A stretch of 64,000 nucleotides of DNA from CAVTJL01 sp963735065. GTDB taxonomy: Bacteria; Pseudomonadota; Alphaproteobacteria; Geminicoccales; Geminicoccaceae. Below, piece by piece: positions 17,282 through 26,623 of this stretch. How positions within the stretch are numbered: position 1 is the first letter of the stretch; each line of letters opens with the position of its first letter. The stretch covers positions 1,426,001-1,490,000 of the forward strand of contig CAVTJL010000001.1 in the NCBI GenBank assembly GCA_963735065.1, given 5' to 3'. Below the pieces are notes generated by a model. That model had not been told where the DNA came from. It saw only the letters and a list, made by a program, of their open reading frames with translations, and searched no databases. A program made the position numbers and the translations under genes.

Positions 17282-18436
17282 CTAGCCGGCGCTGCCGAAG
17301 AGACCCGCCAGGAGCTTGCCCAGGCTGCGCTGGTGGCCGGTGTCGATCGTCACCTCGGTGCTCATGCCGGCCCTGAGCTGCGGCTGGCCGGGCTCGAGAT
17401 CGACCCGGATGCGCACCGGGATCCGCTGCACCACCTTGACCCAGTTGCCCGACGTGTTCTGCGCCGGCAGCAGCGAGAACTGCGACTGGCTGGCCGGGCT
17501 GACGCTGTCGACCGCACCCTTGAACGCGACGCCGGGGTAGGTGTCCACGCTGATCTCGGCGGGCTGGCCGGGGGCCACATGGGTGAGGTCGGTCTCCTTG
17601 GGACTGGCCTCGATCCACACGTGATCGGTGGCGATCAGCGAGAAGGCGGCCTGGCCCTCCGGCAGGTACTCGCCGGGCTGGAGCGTGTCGACGTTGGCGA
17701 CGATGCCGGCCATCGGTGCCTTGACGACGGTGTGGGCGACGTCGCGGGCGGCACGGGCCCGGGCTGCCTCGGCCGCCCGGTAGCGCGGATGGCTCTCGAT
17801 CGGGCCGGTCGGATCGCCGTCGAGCTGGGCCACGATGCCGGCGAGATTGGCCTCGAGCGCCGTCACCTGCTGCTGTGACACATCGAGATCGTGCTTGCGG
17901 CTGTCGACCTCGCTCTGCGGGCTGAAGTGACGGCCGACGAGGTCGGCCTGTCGCTTGTACTCGAGCTGGCTGTAGGTGACGGTGGCCTTGGCCTGGGCGA
18001 TCTGGGCCTGCATCTGGTTCCAGCTCGCCTGCAGCGCCTTCAGCTCGTCCTTGACGACGCCCACCTGGGCCGTCGCCTGGTCGAGGGCGGCGCGATAGAG
18101 GCTGTCGTCGAGCCTGAAGAGCACCTGGCCCTGCGCGACCAGCTCATTGTCCTTGACATCCACGGCCGCGACGAGGCCCGGGACGTCGGTCGCGACGCTC
18201 ACCGTGTCGGCCTGGACATAGGCATTGTCGGTCGAGACGTAGCGGCCGCCGGTGAGCCAGAAATAGCCGACGCCGATCAGCACCAGGACAGGACCCAGGA
18301 TGAGCAGCGTCAGGCGAACGATCTTGCGCCGCGATCGGGGCCGCCGCACCGGCGCCGGTGGCCTGGGCGGCGGCTGCACGCGCCCCTCGGGCGCAGCACC
18401 TGCGGCACCGGGCGTCTGCACGTCGAGGTCAGCCAT
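17282..18436 (-). CDS. emrA: HlyD/EmrA-family periplasmic adaptor of drug efflux
   Basis: This 384-residue membrane-fusion protein links the EmrB pump to an outer-membrane channel. A Pro/Arg-rich cytosolic start is followed by one membrane helix (LTLLILGPVLVLIGVGYFWL). The barrel-sandwich half-motifs follow (YVSTDNAYVQADTVSVA, VDVKDNELVAQGQVLFRL, and TVVKAPMAGIVAN), with a long coiled-coil hairpin between them and the beta domain ending AGMSTEVTIDT. It overlaps the upstream marR gene by 8 bases, so translation is coupled. Substrate cannot be told from sequence. Confidence 0.93.
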   Translation of the reverse strand: MADLDVQTPGAAGAAPEGRVQPPPRPPAPVRRPRSRRKIVRLTLLILGPVLVLIGVGYFWLTGGRYVSTDNAYVQADTVSVATDVPGLVAAVDVKDNELVAQGQVLFRLDDSLYRAALDQATAQVGVVKDELKALQASWNQMQAQIAQAKATVTYSQLEYKRQADLVGRHFSPQSEVDSRKHDLDVSQQQVTALEANLAGIVAQLDGDPTGPIESHPRYRAAEAARARAARDVAHTVVKAPMAGIVANVDTLQPGEYLPEGQAAFSLIATDHVWIEASPKETDLTHVAPGQPAEISVDTYPGVAFKGAVDSVSPASQSQFSLLPAQNTSGNWVKVVQRIPVRIRVDLEPGQPQLRAGMSTEVTIDTGHQRSLGKLLAGLFGSAG

Positions 18437-18935
18437 GGGCAGTCGTCCGTGCCTGGGGGGCCGGGTGGTCCTCGCTCGCCTCGCGGCCGAGATTGGCCTT
18501 GAGCCTGAGCAGCAGGCCCATCAGCTGGCGGCGCTCCTCGGGCTCGAGGCCGGTCAGCGCCTCCTCGCGGACCTCGGCACCGAGCGCCCGCATGCGCTCG
18601 ATCACGGGTCCTGCCGCGGCGGTCAGGTTGAGGATGCGGCTCCGCCGGTCGCGCGGGTCCACGCGTCGCTCCACCATGCCGGCGACCTCGAGCCGGTCGA
18701 GCAGCCGCACGAGGGTGATCGGCTCGATCTCGAGCAGCTGGGCCAGGCACACCTGGTTGATGCCCTCGTTGCGCATGAGGTAGGCGAGCACCGTCCACTG
18801 CGCCCGCGTGAGGCCGAAGCCGGCGGCACGCGCGCGCTGATCGAAGCGCTTGCGGAAGAGGCGGGCACTGTCGTTGAGCACGAAGCCCAAGGTGGGCTCG
18901 GGCGCGTGCGCGGTGGGGAAGCTCGGCTCGGCCAT
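18429..18935 (-). CDS. MarR-family repressor of the emrAB operon
   Basis: This 168-residue winged-helix dimer probably represses the efflux operon until a phenolic or drug ligand binds. I start at ATG 18935; upstream extensions run through the operator region. The MarR core is clear: LTRAQWTVLAYLMRNEG, QLLEIEPITLVRLLDRLE, and the wing VERRVDPRDRRSRILNLT. It is the first gene of marR-emrA-emrB, overlapping emrA. Two short palindromes lie directly upstream of the start, as expected for autoregulation. The tail after about residue 150 is variable. Confidence 0.92.
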   Translation of the reverse strand: MAEPSFPTAHAPEPTLGFVLNDSARLFRKRFDQRARAAGFGLTRAQWTVLAYLMRNEGINQVCLAQLLEIEPITLVRLLDRLEVAGMVERRVDPRDRRSRILNLTAAAGPVIERMRALGAEVREEALTGLEPEERRQLMGLLLRLKANLGREASEDHPAPQARTTAHG

Positions 18936-18943
18936 GGCAGTCG

Positions 18944-18970
18944 TAACAGGCGTTATGATAAGCAAGCTTA
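18944..18970. promoter_or_regulatory. Candidate MarR operator and promoter region
   Basis: Two perfect inverted repeats lie 9-35 bases before the marR start: TAACAGGCGTTA (18944-18955) and TAAGCAAGCTTA (18959-18970). They sit in a locally AT-rich stretch between the divergent marR and rmuC genes. Position and symmetry suit a MarR dimer; binding itself is inferred. Confidence 0.55.
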
Positions 18971-19111
18971 CTATATCTGCGCTCATGATGAGCCTGCAAG
19001 CAGCGAGCCTCTCCTGGGCCATGCGTCTGCTGCCGGGCACGGCTGCGCGTCGCGCAGCGCTCCCGCGTTGAGCAGGGCACCGGCACGTCGGCTCGCGCAG
19101 GAGCCAGCGGG

Positions 19112-20326
19112 TTGAGCGCCCTTCTCGAGGGGATGCGGCCACTGGTGGCCATGGGCCTCGTAGGCCTGGGCATCCTGATCGGGCTTCTCGTCGGCGCCCT
19201 CTGGCGCGGCGGGCAGGCGCGCCTCGCGCGTCGCCTCCTGGGCGAGGGCGAGGCACAGCGCCAGGCCGAGACCGAGGCGCTGCTGGATGGCGTCAAGCTC
19301 GCCTTCGGCGACATCTCGCTCGACACCTTCAGGCGGCTGAGCGAGCAGATGCTGAGCCAGGCGCAGGCGGCGCTGTCGGCGGAGCGGCGCCTGCAGGGCC
19401 AGCAGCTGTCGGCCGAGCGCGCCGAATCGGAGGCGCGGCTGCGGACCATGCTGGGCCAGCTCGAGCGCATGCAGGTCCTGATCCGCGACATCGAGCGCGA
19501 CCGCGAGCAGAAGTTCGGGCGGCTGGAGAGCGAGCTCAGGCTGGCCGGCGAGCGCGCGCAGGGCCTGGCCGCCACCACCCAGCAGCTGGCCGATGCGCTC
19601 TCGAACACCCGCGCCCGCGGCCAGTGGGGCGAGCGCATGGCCGAGGACGTGCTGCGCCTGGCCGGCATGGAGGAGAAGGTGAGCTACCTCCGCCAGACGG
19701 CGACGCCCAGCGGCACGCGGCCCGACTTCACGCTGCTGCTGCCGGACGGGCTGGTCGTCCACATGGACGTGAAGTTTCCCTTCGACAACTATCTCCGGAG
19801 CCTGCAGGCGACCGAGGCCGACGCGCGGCAGCGGCTCGAGGCGGCATTCCTCAAGGACGTGCGCACCCGGATCGGCGAGGTCGCGAGCCGCGACTATGTG
19901 GCACCCGACGCCGGCACCATCGACATGGCGCTGCTCTTCATCCCCAACGAGCAGGTCTTCGGCGCCATGCTGTCGCTGGCCCCGCTGCTGATCGACGAGG
20001 CGCTGGGCAAGCGGGTCGTGCTGGTCTCGCCGCTCAGCCTGTTCGCCGTGCTGGCCGTGATCCGCCAGGCGACGGCGAGCTTCCGCATGAGCCGGTCGGC
20101 GCGCGAGCTCGCGGCCGGGCTCGAGGCCTTCCGCGGCAGCTGGCGGTCCTACCAGACCGAGACCGAGCGGGTCGGCCAGCGCCTCGAGGAGGCGGCCAGG
20201 GCCTTCCAGCTCCTCAACGTGGTGCGCCGCGAGCGTCTGGAGCGCGAGGTCGAGCGTCTGGACGCGCTGACCCGACAGGCCCAGGCGCCCGGCGAGATGC
20301 CGCCGGACCGAGGAGAGGCGTCCTAG
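19112..20326 (+). CDS. rmuC: DNA recombination protein RmuC
   Basis: RmuC limits inversions at short inverted repeats and carries a nuclease-like fold. The 404-residue protein has an N-terminal membrane helix (MGLVGLGILIGLLVGALW), a long coiled coil (about 45-160), then the RmuC domain. Domain hallmarks are GQWGERMAEDVLRLAGM, RPDFTLLLPDG, HMDVKFPFDNY and VLVSPLSLFAVL. I use TTG 19112 because AGGAG lies 8 bases upstream; ATG 19133 is the next choice. It is divergent from the marR operon and convergent with the anti-sigma-like gene. Confidence 0.9.
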   Translation: MSALLEGMRPLVAMGLVGLGILIGLLVGALWRGGQARLARRLLGEGEAQRQAETEALLDGVKLAFGDISLDTFRRLSEQMLSQAQAALSAERRLQGQQLSAERAESEARLRTMLGQLERMQVLIRDIERDREQKFGRLESELRLAGERAQGLAATTQQLADALSNTRARGQWGERMAEDVLRLAGMEEKVSYLRQTATPSGTRPDFTLLLPDGLVVHMDVKFPFDNYLRSLQATEADARQRLEAAFLKDVRTRIGEVASRDYVAPDAGTIDMALLFIPNEQVFGAMLSLAPLLIDEALGKRVVLVSPLSLFAVLAVIRQATASFRMSRSARELAAGLEAFRGSWRSYQTETERVGQRLEEAARAFQLLNVVRRERLEREVERLDALTRQAQAPGEMPPDRGEAS

Positions 20327-20359
20327 CGCAGGGCGATCCGGCCTGCGCGGAGGCGATGG

Positions 20360-21229
20360 CTAGGGCAGGGGCGCCTTGGCGTCGGCGAAGCTCGAGAGCG
20401 CGGCCGCCGGCAGGCTCGAGACGATCGCGAACGAGTAGGCCTGGCTCTGCCAGCTCAGCCGCGTCACGCCATCCTCCTCGGCATAGCCCGCCCTGCCCTC
20501 GGGCGAGACAGCACCGTCGTCCGACGGCTGCACATAGAGGAGCGCCGGTGTCGCATCGCGCTGATAGGCGATGAGGGCCGACGGCTCGCCCGCCAGATAG
20601 TCGACCCTGCCACCGGTCATGACGAACCCGTCCGGATCGGGCAGCGGCGGGAAATCCCTGCCCAGGCGCGCAGTGAACCAGTCCCGGAGGCTCGCGGGCT
20701 TGCTCGTCTGCATCGCCAGCACGTTGTCGCCGCGCACGAAGTCGAGATAGCCCAGCACGGCGGGATCGCTGGCGGCGTTGCTGCTGAGATAGGGGCGAAC
20801 GATCTGCACCACGGCGCCCGCGGCTCCAGCGATCATCAAGGCGCCCAACAGTCGCGTCAGGATGCGCCGGCCGCGGGTCGAGCGGCGCCGTGGCGGCCGC
20901 GCCTTGCGGACCGGGGCCGAAGGGCCGCCGGCGCGGGGAAGGACGGTCTTGGTCGGCGCCGGCAGCAGGCGCAGGCCGGCCGCGGCCGTCGGGATCGCCG
21001 ACAGCGAGCGGCGGCCCGGCTCCGGCTCGAGCTCGCTCCAGACCGACTGGGCGCGCTCCATGATGCGCAGCCTGTGATTGATGTCGCGCTCGAACTGCCT
21101 CAGCCGCTCGACACGCGCGGCACAGCCCGGGCAGACCCCCAGATGTCGTCGCAGAAGCAGGCCCCGGCTGCGGCCGAGGCGTCCGTCGAGATAGGCTTCG
21201 AGATACCGCTCCAGGTCAGCGCATTGCAT
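20360..21229 (-). CDS. Membrane anti-sigma-factor-like protein with zinc-finger N-terminus
   Basis: The 289-residue protein begins with a zf-HC2-type motif (Cys3, His29, Cys33, Cys36 in RHLGVCPGC), typical of anti-sigma factors that hold an ECF sigma factor. A basic linker, one membrane helix (about 125-145) and a periplasmic domain follow. The periplasmic part (FVRGDNVLAMQ, VDYLAGEPSALIAYQRD) resembles the sensing domain of RsiW/ChrR-like transmembrane regulators. No sigma factor gene is adjacent, so the partner must be elsewhere or lost. The function is assigned by architecture only. Confidence 0.72.
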   Translation of the reverse strand: MQCADLERYLEAYLDGRLGRSRGLLLRRHLGVCPGCAARVERLRQFERDINHRLRIMERAQSVWSELEPEPGRRSLSAIPTAAAGLRLLPAPTKTVLPRAGGPSAPVRKARPPRRRSTRGRRILTRLLGALMIAGAAGAVVQIVRPYLSSNAASDPAVLGYLDFVRGDNVLAMQTSKPASLRDWFTARLGRDFPPLPDPDGFVMTGGRVDYLAGEPSALIAYQRDATPALLYVQPSDDGAVSPEGRAGYAEEDGVTRLSWQSQAYSFAIVSSLPAAALSSFADAKAPLP

Positions 21230-21518
21230 TGACCGCTCTCCCGATGCCCGGGCGCGCTCGATCTGCCTCCGGCCCCACGATCCTCGGCATGATGTGCCCG
21301 CGGCATCCTCCCCATGGAACTCTCCACCAACAGGCGACGGAGCGCAATGGCCTCGATGGAGAGATGGTCATACGCTCGCGCGTCGCGCCCTGAAGCCCGG
21401 CGCGGTTTTCGAGTTGCCAAGTCACCATCTTGCCACAAACATGAGAGCACGGGCCATGCCCGCCGCCGCGCGCTCAAAGCCAGCGGGCGGCGTCGGGATA
21501 AGCAAGAGGGGAGGCAAC

Positions 21519-23549
21519 ATGCAGGCGGGCGCATCCATCCGAAATGTGGCGCTGGTGGGGCCCAACGGCTCCGGCAAGACGACCCTTCTCGAGAGCCTTT
21601 TGTTCGTCTCGGGTGCCATCGGTCGCAAGGGCAGGGTGGCCGACCGGAACACGGTCGGCGACGGCAGCGCCGAGGCGCGTGAGCGCCAGATGAGCACCGA
21701 GGTCACCGCCGCCCACCTCACCCATCAGGATATCGACGTCACCCTTCTCGACTGCCCGGGCTCGGTCGAGTTCCTGCAGGAGACGCGGGCGGCCCTGCTG
21801 GGCGTCGACCTCGCGGTCGTCGTCGTCGAGCCGGTGATCGAGCGCATGATCGCCGTGGCCCCGCTCCTGCACTTCCTGGACGAGCATGCCATCCCGCACC
21901 TCGTGCTGATCAACAAGATGGACCGCTCGGAGGTCCGCTTCCGCGACCTGCTGGACGCGCTCAGGAGCGTCAGCAACCGCCCCGTCGTGCCGCACCACTA
22001 CGCCATCGGTCGCGGCGAGGGCCTCGTCGGCTACATCGACCTCGTGACCGAGCAGGCCTACGCCTACAAGGCGGGCGGGCCATCCGACACCATCCCGCTG
22101 CCCGAGGAGTATCGCGAGCGCGAGCAGGCCGCGCGCACCGAGATGCTGGAGACGCTGGCCGACTTCGACGACGACCTGATGGAGACCCTGCTCGAGGATC
22201 GGCAGCCTTCCCCCGACACGATCGTGGCCGACCTCAGGAAGACGGTGGGTTCCGACCTGGTCGTGCCCGTGCTGATGGGCGTGGCCGAGCGGGACATGGG
22301 CTCGCGGCGGCTGCTCGAGGCGCTGGTGCGCGAGGCGCCGGAGCCCGCGGCCCATGGCGAGGCCCTGGGTCTCGAGGCGGACGGCCCGACGCTCGTGCAG
22401 GTGCTCAAGTCCTATCACCTGCCGCATGTCGGCAAGCTCTCGCTGGCCCGCGTCTGGCGCGGCAGCGTCAAGGACGGGATGACGCTGGGCGGGATGCGGG
22501 TCGGCGGCGTCTACCGGCTGATGGGCACGCAGCAGGAGAGCGTGGGCGAGGCGGAGGCCGGCGCCATCGTGGCGCTGGGTCGGCTCGACGACGCCCGGAC
22601 CGGGGCGCTCCTGACCAACGGCAGCGGCCCTGCCGACATCGAGCTGCCTTCGCCCACGCCGCCGGCACCCATGTTCGCCTTCGCGCTCACCGCCGCCAAC
22701 CGCAACGACGAGGTCAAGCTGTCGGGTGCCTTCGCCAAGCTCGTCGACGAGGACCCCTCGCTGCGGCTCGAGCAGGATGCCGAGATGCACCAGATCGTGC
22801 TCTGGGGGCAGGGCGAGATGCATCTGCGCGTGGCGCTGGATCGCCTGCGCACCAAGTACAATGTGGACGTGCAGCCGAGCGCGCCTCGGACGCCCTACCG
22901 CGAGACGATCCGCAAGCCCACCGAGGCGCACGGCCGGCACAAGAAGCAGTCCGGCGGGCACGGGCAGTTCGGCGACGTCAAGATCGAGATCCGCCCGCTC
23001 GAGCGCGGCACCGGCTTTTCCTTCGACAACAAGATCGTCGGGGGATCGGTGCCCAGGCAGTTCATTCCCGCCGTCGAGGCCGGTGCCAAGGACTTCCTCC
23101 AGAAGGGGCCCTTGGGCTTTCCCGTCGTCGATGTCGGCGTCACCCTCTATGACGGCCAGTTCCACTCGGTCGACAGCAACGAGATGAGCTTTCGCATGGC
23201 GGCCGCCCTGGCGCTCAAGGAGGGGCTGCCGCGCTGCCAGCCGGTGCTGCTCGAGCCGATCCTGTCCGTCACCATCTCGGTGCCGTCCGACTACACCTCG
23301 AAGGCGCTGCAGATCGTCTCGACCAAGCGCGGCCAGATCCTGGGCTATGAGGGCAAGCCCGGCTGGTCGGGCTGGGACGAGATCCGCGCCCACATGCCCC
23401 AGGGCGAGATCCACGACCTGATCGTGAGCCTCCGCTCGATGAGCCAGGGCACGGGCTTCTTCGAGTGGACCTACGACCATCTCCAGGAGGTGCCGGAGAA
23501 GCTCTCCCACAGCATCGTCGAGAAGTACCAGCAGGAGGCCGCCGGCTGA
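21519..23549 (+). CDS. Elongation factor G-like translational GTPase (type 2)
   Basis: The 676-residue protein has the full EF-G domain set: G domain (1-260), domain II, then III-V ending RSMSQGTGFFEWTYDHLQE. The GTPase motifs are present but altered. The P-loop is GPNGSGKT (14-21), where canonical EF-G has AHIDAGKT; switch II is DCPG, and the guanine motif is NKMD. These are features of the EF-G-like paralogues found in many alphaproteobacteria, whose role is not settled and which are not the housekeeping fusA. I start at ATG 21519, which follows GAGGGGAGG; the longer reading from 21294 has no conserved content. Confidence 0.88.
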   Translation: MQAGASIRNVALVGPNGSGKTTLLESLLFVSGAIGRKGRVADRNTVGDGSAEARERQMSTEVTAAHLTHQDIDVTLLDCPGSVEFLQETRAALLGVDLAVVVVEPVIERMIAVAPLLHFLDEHAIPHLVLINKMDRSEVRFRDLLDALRSVSNRPVVPHHYAIGRGEGLVGYIDLVTEQAYAYKAGGPSDTIPLPEEYREREQAARTEMLETLADFDDDLMETLLEDRQPSPDTIVADLRKTVGSDLVVPVLMGVAERDMGSRRLLEALVREAPEPAAHGEALGLEADGPTLVQVLKSYHLPHVGKLSLARVWRGSVKDGMTLGGMRVGGVYRLMGTQQESVGEAEAGAIVALGRLDDARTGALLTNGSGPADIELPSPTPPAPMFAFALTAANRNDEVKLSGAFAKLVDEDPSLRLEQDAEMHQIVLWGQGEMHLRVALDRLRTKYNVDVQPSAPRTPYRETIRKPTEAHGRHKKQSGGHGQFGDVKIEIRPLERGTGFSFDNKIVGGSVPRQFIPAVEAGAKDFLQKGPLGFPVVDVGVTLYDGQFHSVDSNEMSFRMAAALALKEGLPRCQPVLLEPILSVTISVPSDYTSKALQIVSTKRGQILGYEGKPGWSGWDEIRAHMPQGEIHDLIVSLRSMSQGTGFFEWTYDHLQEVPEKLSHSIVEKYQQEAAG

Positions 23550-23573
23550 GGCCGGCGCCGGCCTCTCGCGGGC

Positions 23574-24182
23574 TCAGGCCGGGCGGGCCTGGTCGATGCG
23601 CTGGCGCAGGAGCGCGATGAGGCCGTCGAAGCCCTTGCTTTGAACGACCGACTGGAACTCGCTGCGCTGCGTGACGACGAGGCTGACGCCGGCGACGACG
23701 ACGTCGATGATCCGCAGCGCGCCCTCGGCCTCGCGCACCCGCCAGTTGACCTCGATGGGCTCGCCCGTCTGGGGCATGATCCGGCTGGCGACCATGACAT
23801 CGCCGTCGCTCAGCTGCTGGCTGCCGGTGACCTCGAAGCGCTGGCCCGAATAGGCGCGGAAGCGCGCCGCATAGGTCGCCAGCACATAGTCGGAGAAGAG
23901 CTTCTCGTACTGGGCGCGCTGGCCGTCGTCGATCCGCCGCCAGGTGATCCCGAGCGCCAGCCGGCTGATCAGCGGCAGATCGAAATGGCTCTTGAGCAGC
24001 TGGCCCAGCTGCTGCTCGCGCGTGGCCTCGGCGAGGCTCTTGTCGGCGATCACCGTGATGGCCTTCTGGCCGAGATCGTCGACGAAGGCCTTGGGGTCGG
24101 CCGCGGCCCTGGCGGCACCGCCCGCCACAAGGGCGAGGGCGGTGAGGCCCGCGCTGACGAAGAAGCGACGATCACGTCTCAT
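23574..24182 (-). CDS. mlaC: MlaC/Ttg2D-family periplasmic phospholipid-binding protein
   Basis: MlaC shuttles phospholipids between the outer-membrane MlaA complex and the inner-membrane MlaFEDB transporter. The 202-residue protein has a signal peptide with a twin-arginine-like start (RRDRRFFVSAGL). The MlaC fold follows: KAITVIADKSL, SHFDLPLISRLALG, QYEKLFSDYVLATYAARF, and the C-terminal strand WRVREAEGALRIIDVVVAGVSLVVTQRSEF split across two blocks. It stands alone here; no mlaA, D, E or F genes are adjacent. Convergent with the EF-G-like gene. Confidence 0.88.
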   Translation of the reverse strand: MRRDRRFFVSAGLTALALVAGGAARAAADPKAFVDDLGQKAITVIADKSLAEATREQQLGQLLKSHFDLPLISRLALGITWRRIDDGQRAQYEKLFSDYVLATYAARFRAYSGQRFEVTGSQQLSDGDVMVASRIMPQTGEPIEVNWRVREAEGALRIIDVVVAGVSLVVTQRSEFQSVVQSKGFDGLIALLRQRIDQARPA

Positions 24183-24326
24183 GCCGATGCTCCAGGCCGA
24201 CCGGCGCCACAGCAGATCGGCCCAGGCCGCGGTCCCGCTGTCGGCTGCTCGTCGCTCATATGGCTAGCGCAGGCGGCGACGCTAACCCCGGCCCGATGAT
24301 CACGTGCCCGTGCGCTCGCGCAGGCC

Positions 24327-25565
24327 TCAGGCGGGCCGGACGACGCGGCGCTCGCCCATCGTGCCCATCACGGTGAGGATCGTGGCTGCGCAGACGACCG
24401 CGACGATCCAGAACACCATCAGCGGGCTGCCACGGTCGATGAGGAGGCCGAAGAGCGGCGGGGCTACGAGGCCGCCGATGTTGAAGCCGACGGTGACGAA
24501 GCCGAAGACCTTGCCGCTGGCGCCGGCCGGCGTGATGGCGCGGACCAGCATGTCGCGCGAGGGGGCGATCACGCCGTTGGCGAAGCCGGCGACGATGAAG
24601 AGCGCCAGCATGACGGGAAGGGAGAGCGTCACGGCCGCCACCAGCGCTGCGGTGATCGCCATCGCGAGCGAGCTCACCCCCACCACGAGGCCGTGCCGCT
24701 CGGTCCGGTCGGCGATCCAGCCGCCCATCAGCACGCCCGCCGTGCCGACCAGCAGGAAGAGGGCGATCGGCAGGTTCGCCTCGGTGAGGCTCATGCCGTA
24801 GACCCGCTCCAGCACGATCACGCCGAAGCTCGAGAAGCCGACGTTGGAGACGCCGAGCAGAATGAAGAAGAGCAGCGAGAGCAGCACCGGCATGCTCCAG
24901 AGCACGCCCTTGTCGCTCGTCTCGGCCGCCGGTGCGCGCTGCGGGCGGGGCTGTGGCCGCCGCGCGTCGCGGGTGCCGAGGTCGCGCCGGTAGGCGGTCA
25001 GCACGCCGCCCAGCACCAGGCCGGCGAGCCCGATCACGAGGAGCGCCAGCCGCCAGCCGATGACCTCGGTAAGGCCGACGGTGGCGATCGGCGCCGCGGC
25101 GAAGCCGGCATAGCCGCCGAAGGTGTGGAGCGAGAAGGCGCGGCCGATGCGGGCGCCGCTGATCCGGTGCGAGAGGATCGCATAGTCCGCCGGGTGGTAG
25201 ACCGAGTTGCCGATCCCGGCCAGGATCATCAGCACGAGGAGGGCCGGGAAGACCGGCCAGACGCCGACGAGCCCGATCGCCACCGCGAAGGCCATGTGCC
25301 CGGCGATCAGGATGCCGGCCGGCCCGACGCGGTCGACGAGAAAGCCGATCGGCGGCTGGCAGACCATCGTGACGACGTTGAGGAGCGCCAGCGCCAGGCC
25401 CAGCTCCGCCACCCCCACGCCCAGGTCCCGCTGGAGCACCGGAAAGAGCGGTGGCAGGGCCAGGATATAGAGATGCGCGAAGAAGTGGCCGCTCGAGATC
25501 AGCCCTGCCACCTTGACGTCCGACGCGGCACCCTTGCCCGGCTCGGCCAGCGCTGCGGCGGTCAT
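24327..25565 (-). CDS. MFS transporter
   Basis: This 412-residue inner-membrane carrier has about 12 helices. The first helix motif is SGHFFAHLYILALPPLFPVL, the loop 2-3 motif is GFLVDRVG, and a His/Asp site is in HPADYAILSHR. The pattern recalls the fosmidomycin-resistance-like group. The start overlaps the stop of the upstream dehydrogenase gene (ATGA at 25562-25565), so the two are translated together. Export or import of a hydroxy acid handled by that enzyme is plausible but unproven. The substrate cannot be read from the sequence. Confidence 0.85.
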   Translation of the reverse strand: MTAAALAEPGKGAASDVKVAGLISSGHFFAHLYILALPPLFPVLQRDLGVGVAELGLALALLNVVTMVCQPPIGFLVDRVGPAGILIAGHMAFAVAIGLVGVWPVFPALLVLMILAGIGNSVYHPADYAILSHRISGARIGRAFSLHTFGGYAGFAAAPIATVGLTEVIGWRLALLVIGLAGLVLGGVLTAYRRDLGTRDARRPQPRPQRAPAAETSDKGVLWSMPVLLSLLFFILLGVSNVGFSSFGVIVLERVYGMSLTEANLPIALFLLVGTAGVLMGGWIADRTERHGLVVGVSSLAMAITAALVAAVTLSLPVMLALFIVAGFANGVIAPSRDMLVRAITPAGASGKVFGFVTVGFNIGGLVAPPLFGLLIDRGSPLMVFWIVAVVCAATILTVMGTMGERRVVRPA

Positions 25566-26623
25566 GGCTCGGGCAGGGGCTTCGGCGGCGCGACGCGCAG
25601 CTGCTCCGCCACCTTGGCGAGGCCGTCCATGATGCCCGGATAGAGCGCGACGCCCTTCTCGAGCGCCTGGCGCTTGCGCGCCAGCGCCGCGTCGCCCGGC
25701 ACGCGCACCGCCTCGACGCCCGGCCGCGGCGGGTTGGTGCGGCAGGCATCGGCCAGCCAGCCCGACTCGCGGGTGAACGCCTCGAGGCCGCCGAAGGCGC
25801 GCGGGTCCAGCGCCTGGACGTAGACGGCAGCGCCCCACTGGTTGGGCTTCTCGCTGCGCCCGAAGCCCGAGAGCGCCTGGGTCAGGGTCTCGATGGTGAG
25901 CCCCAGGCCATAGCCCTTGTGACCGTGGTCGAGCCCGCCCACCGGCAGGATGGTGCCCGGCGGGTTCGCGTTGCAGACGGCGGGATCGTCGGTGGCGTTG
26001 CCCTCGGCATCGAGGAACCAGGAATGGGCCATCCGCTCGCCCTTGGCGGCCGTCCTGCCCGAGAGCCCGTTCGTCGTGATGGAGGCGCTGATGTCGATCA
26101 GCATCGGGTCGCCGTCGGTCGGGATGCCGATCGCGATGGGATTGGGCGTGTAGACGGCCTTGCGCCCGCCGAACGGCGCCACCGAGGCGACCGACGGGTC
26201 GGAGGAGGCGACGATCAGCATCAGCCCTTCCGCCGTGGCACGCGGCAGGAAGGCGGCAAGGCAGCCTATATGATGGCTCCGGCGGATCGTCACGGCACCC
26301 AGGCCCAGCCGGCGCGCCCGCCCCACCGCCTCGTCCACGGCCTTGGCGGTGAGCCAGAGGCCCGGCAGGTAGCGTCCGTCCCAGGTGAGGGCCGCTGGAT
26401 GGTCGGCCACCACGGTGGGCTCGCCCGAGACCGTCATCCGGCCCTCTGCCGCATCCTTGAGGTAGGTGGCAGCCAGCTGCAGGCCGTGCGTCGTGTGGCC
26501 CATCAGGTCCGCCTCGACGAGCAGCTCGCCCGTGACCGCGGCCTTCTCCGCGTCGAGCCCCACCGCCTTGAACAGGTCGGTCGCGAAGGCCACGAGATCG
26601 CTTGCTCGGTAGTGCTCGGACAT
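25562..26623 (-). CDS. Malate/L-lactate dehydrogenase family oxidoreductase (YlbC/ComC type)
   Basis: This 353-residue NAD(P)-dependent 2-hydroxyacid or ureidoglycolate-type dehydrogenase is not related to classical Rossmann LDH. Family marks are LVEADLMGHTTHGLQ, the catalytic-site run RRSHHIGCLA, TPNPIAIGIPT, and GHKGYGLGLTIETL. The start at 26623 has a strong GGAGGAG site 5 bases upstream; the 26674 start is rejected. It is followed by a coupled MFS transporter gene. Substrate is uncertain: members oxidise malate, lactate, sulfolactate, ureidoglycolate and others. Confidence 0.88.
   Translation of the reverse strand: MSEHYRASDLVAFATDLFKAVGLDAEKAAVTGELLVEADLMGHTTHGLQLAATYLKDAAEGRMTVSGEPTVVADHPAALTWDGRYLPGLWLTAKAVDEAVGRARRLGLGAVTIRRSHHIGCLAAFLPRATAEGLMLIVASSDPSVASVAPFGGRKAVYTPNPIAIGIPTDGDPMLIDISASITTNGLSGRTAAKGERMAHSWFLDAEGNATDDPAVCNANPPGTILPVGGLDHGHKGYGLGLTIETLTQALSGFGRSEKPNQWGAAVYVQALDPRAFGGLEAFTRESGWLADACRTNPPRPGVEAVRVPGDAALARKRQALEKGVALYPGIMDGLAKVAEQLRVAPPKPLPEP

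Noticed and set aside
15701..17878. 725-codon plus-strand frame opposite emrA and emrB
   Set aside because: It is charged low-complexity shadow sequence spanning two real genes and their border.
21474..23510. 678-codon minus-strand frame opposite the EF-G-like gene
   Set aside because: It is a shadow frame; the plus strand has all GTPase motifs and a good ribosome-binding site.
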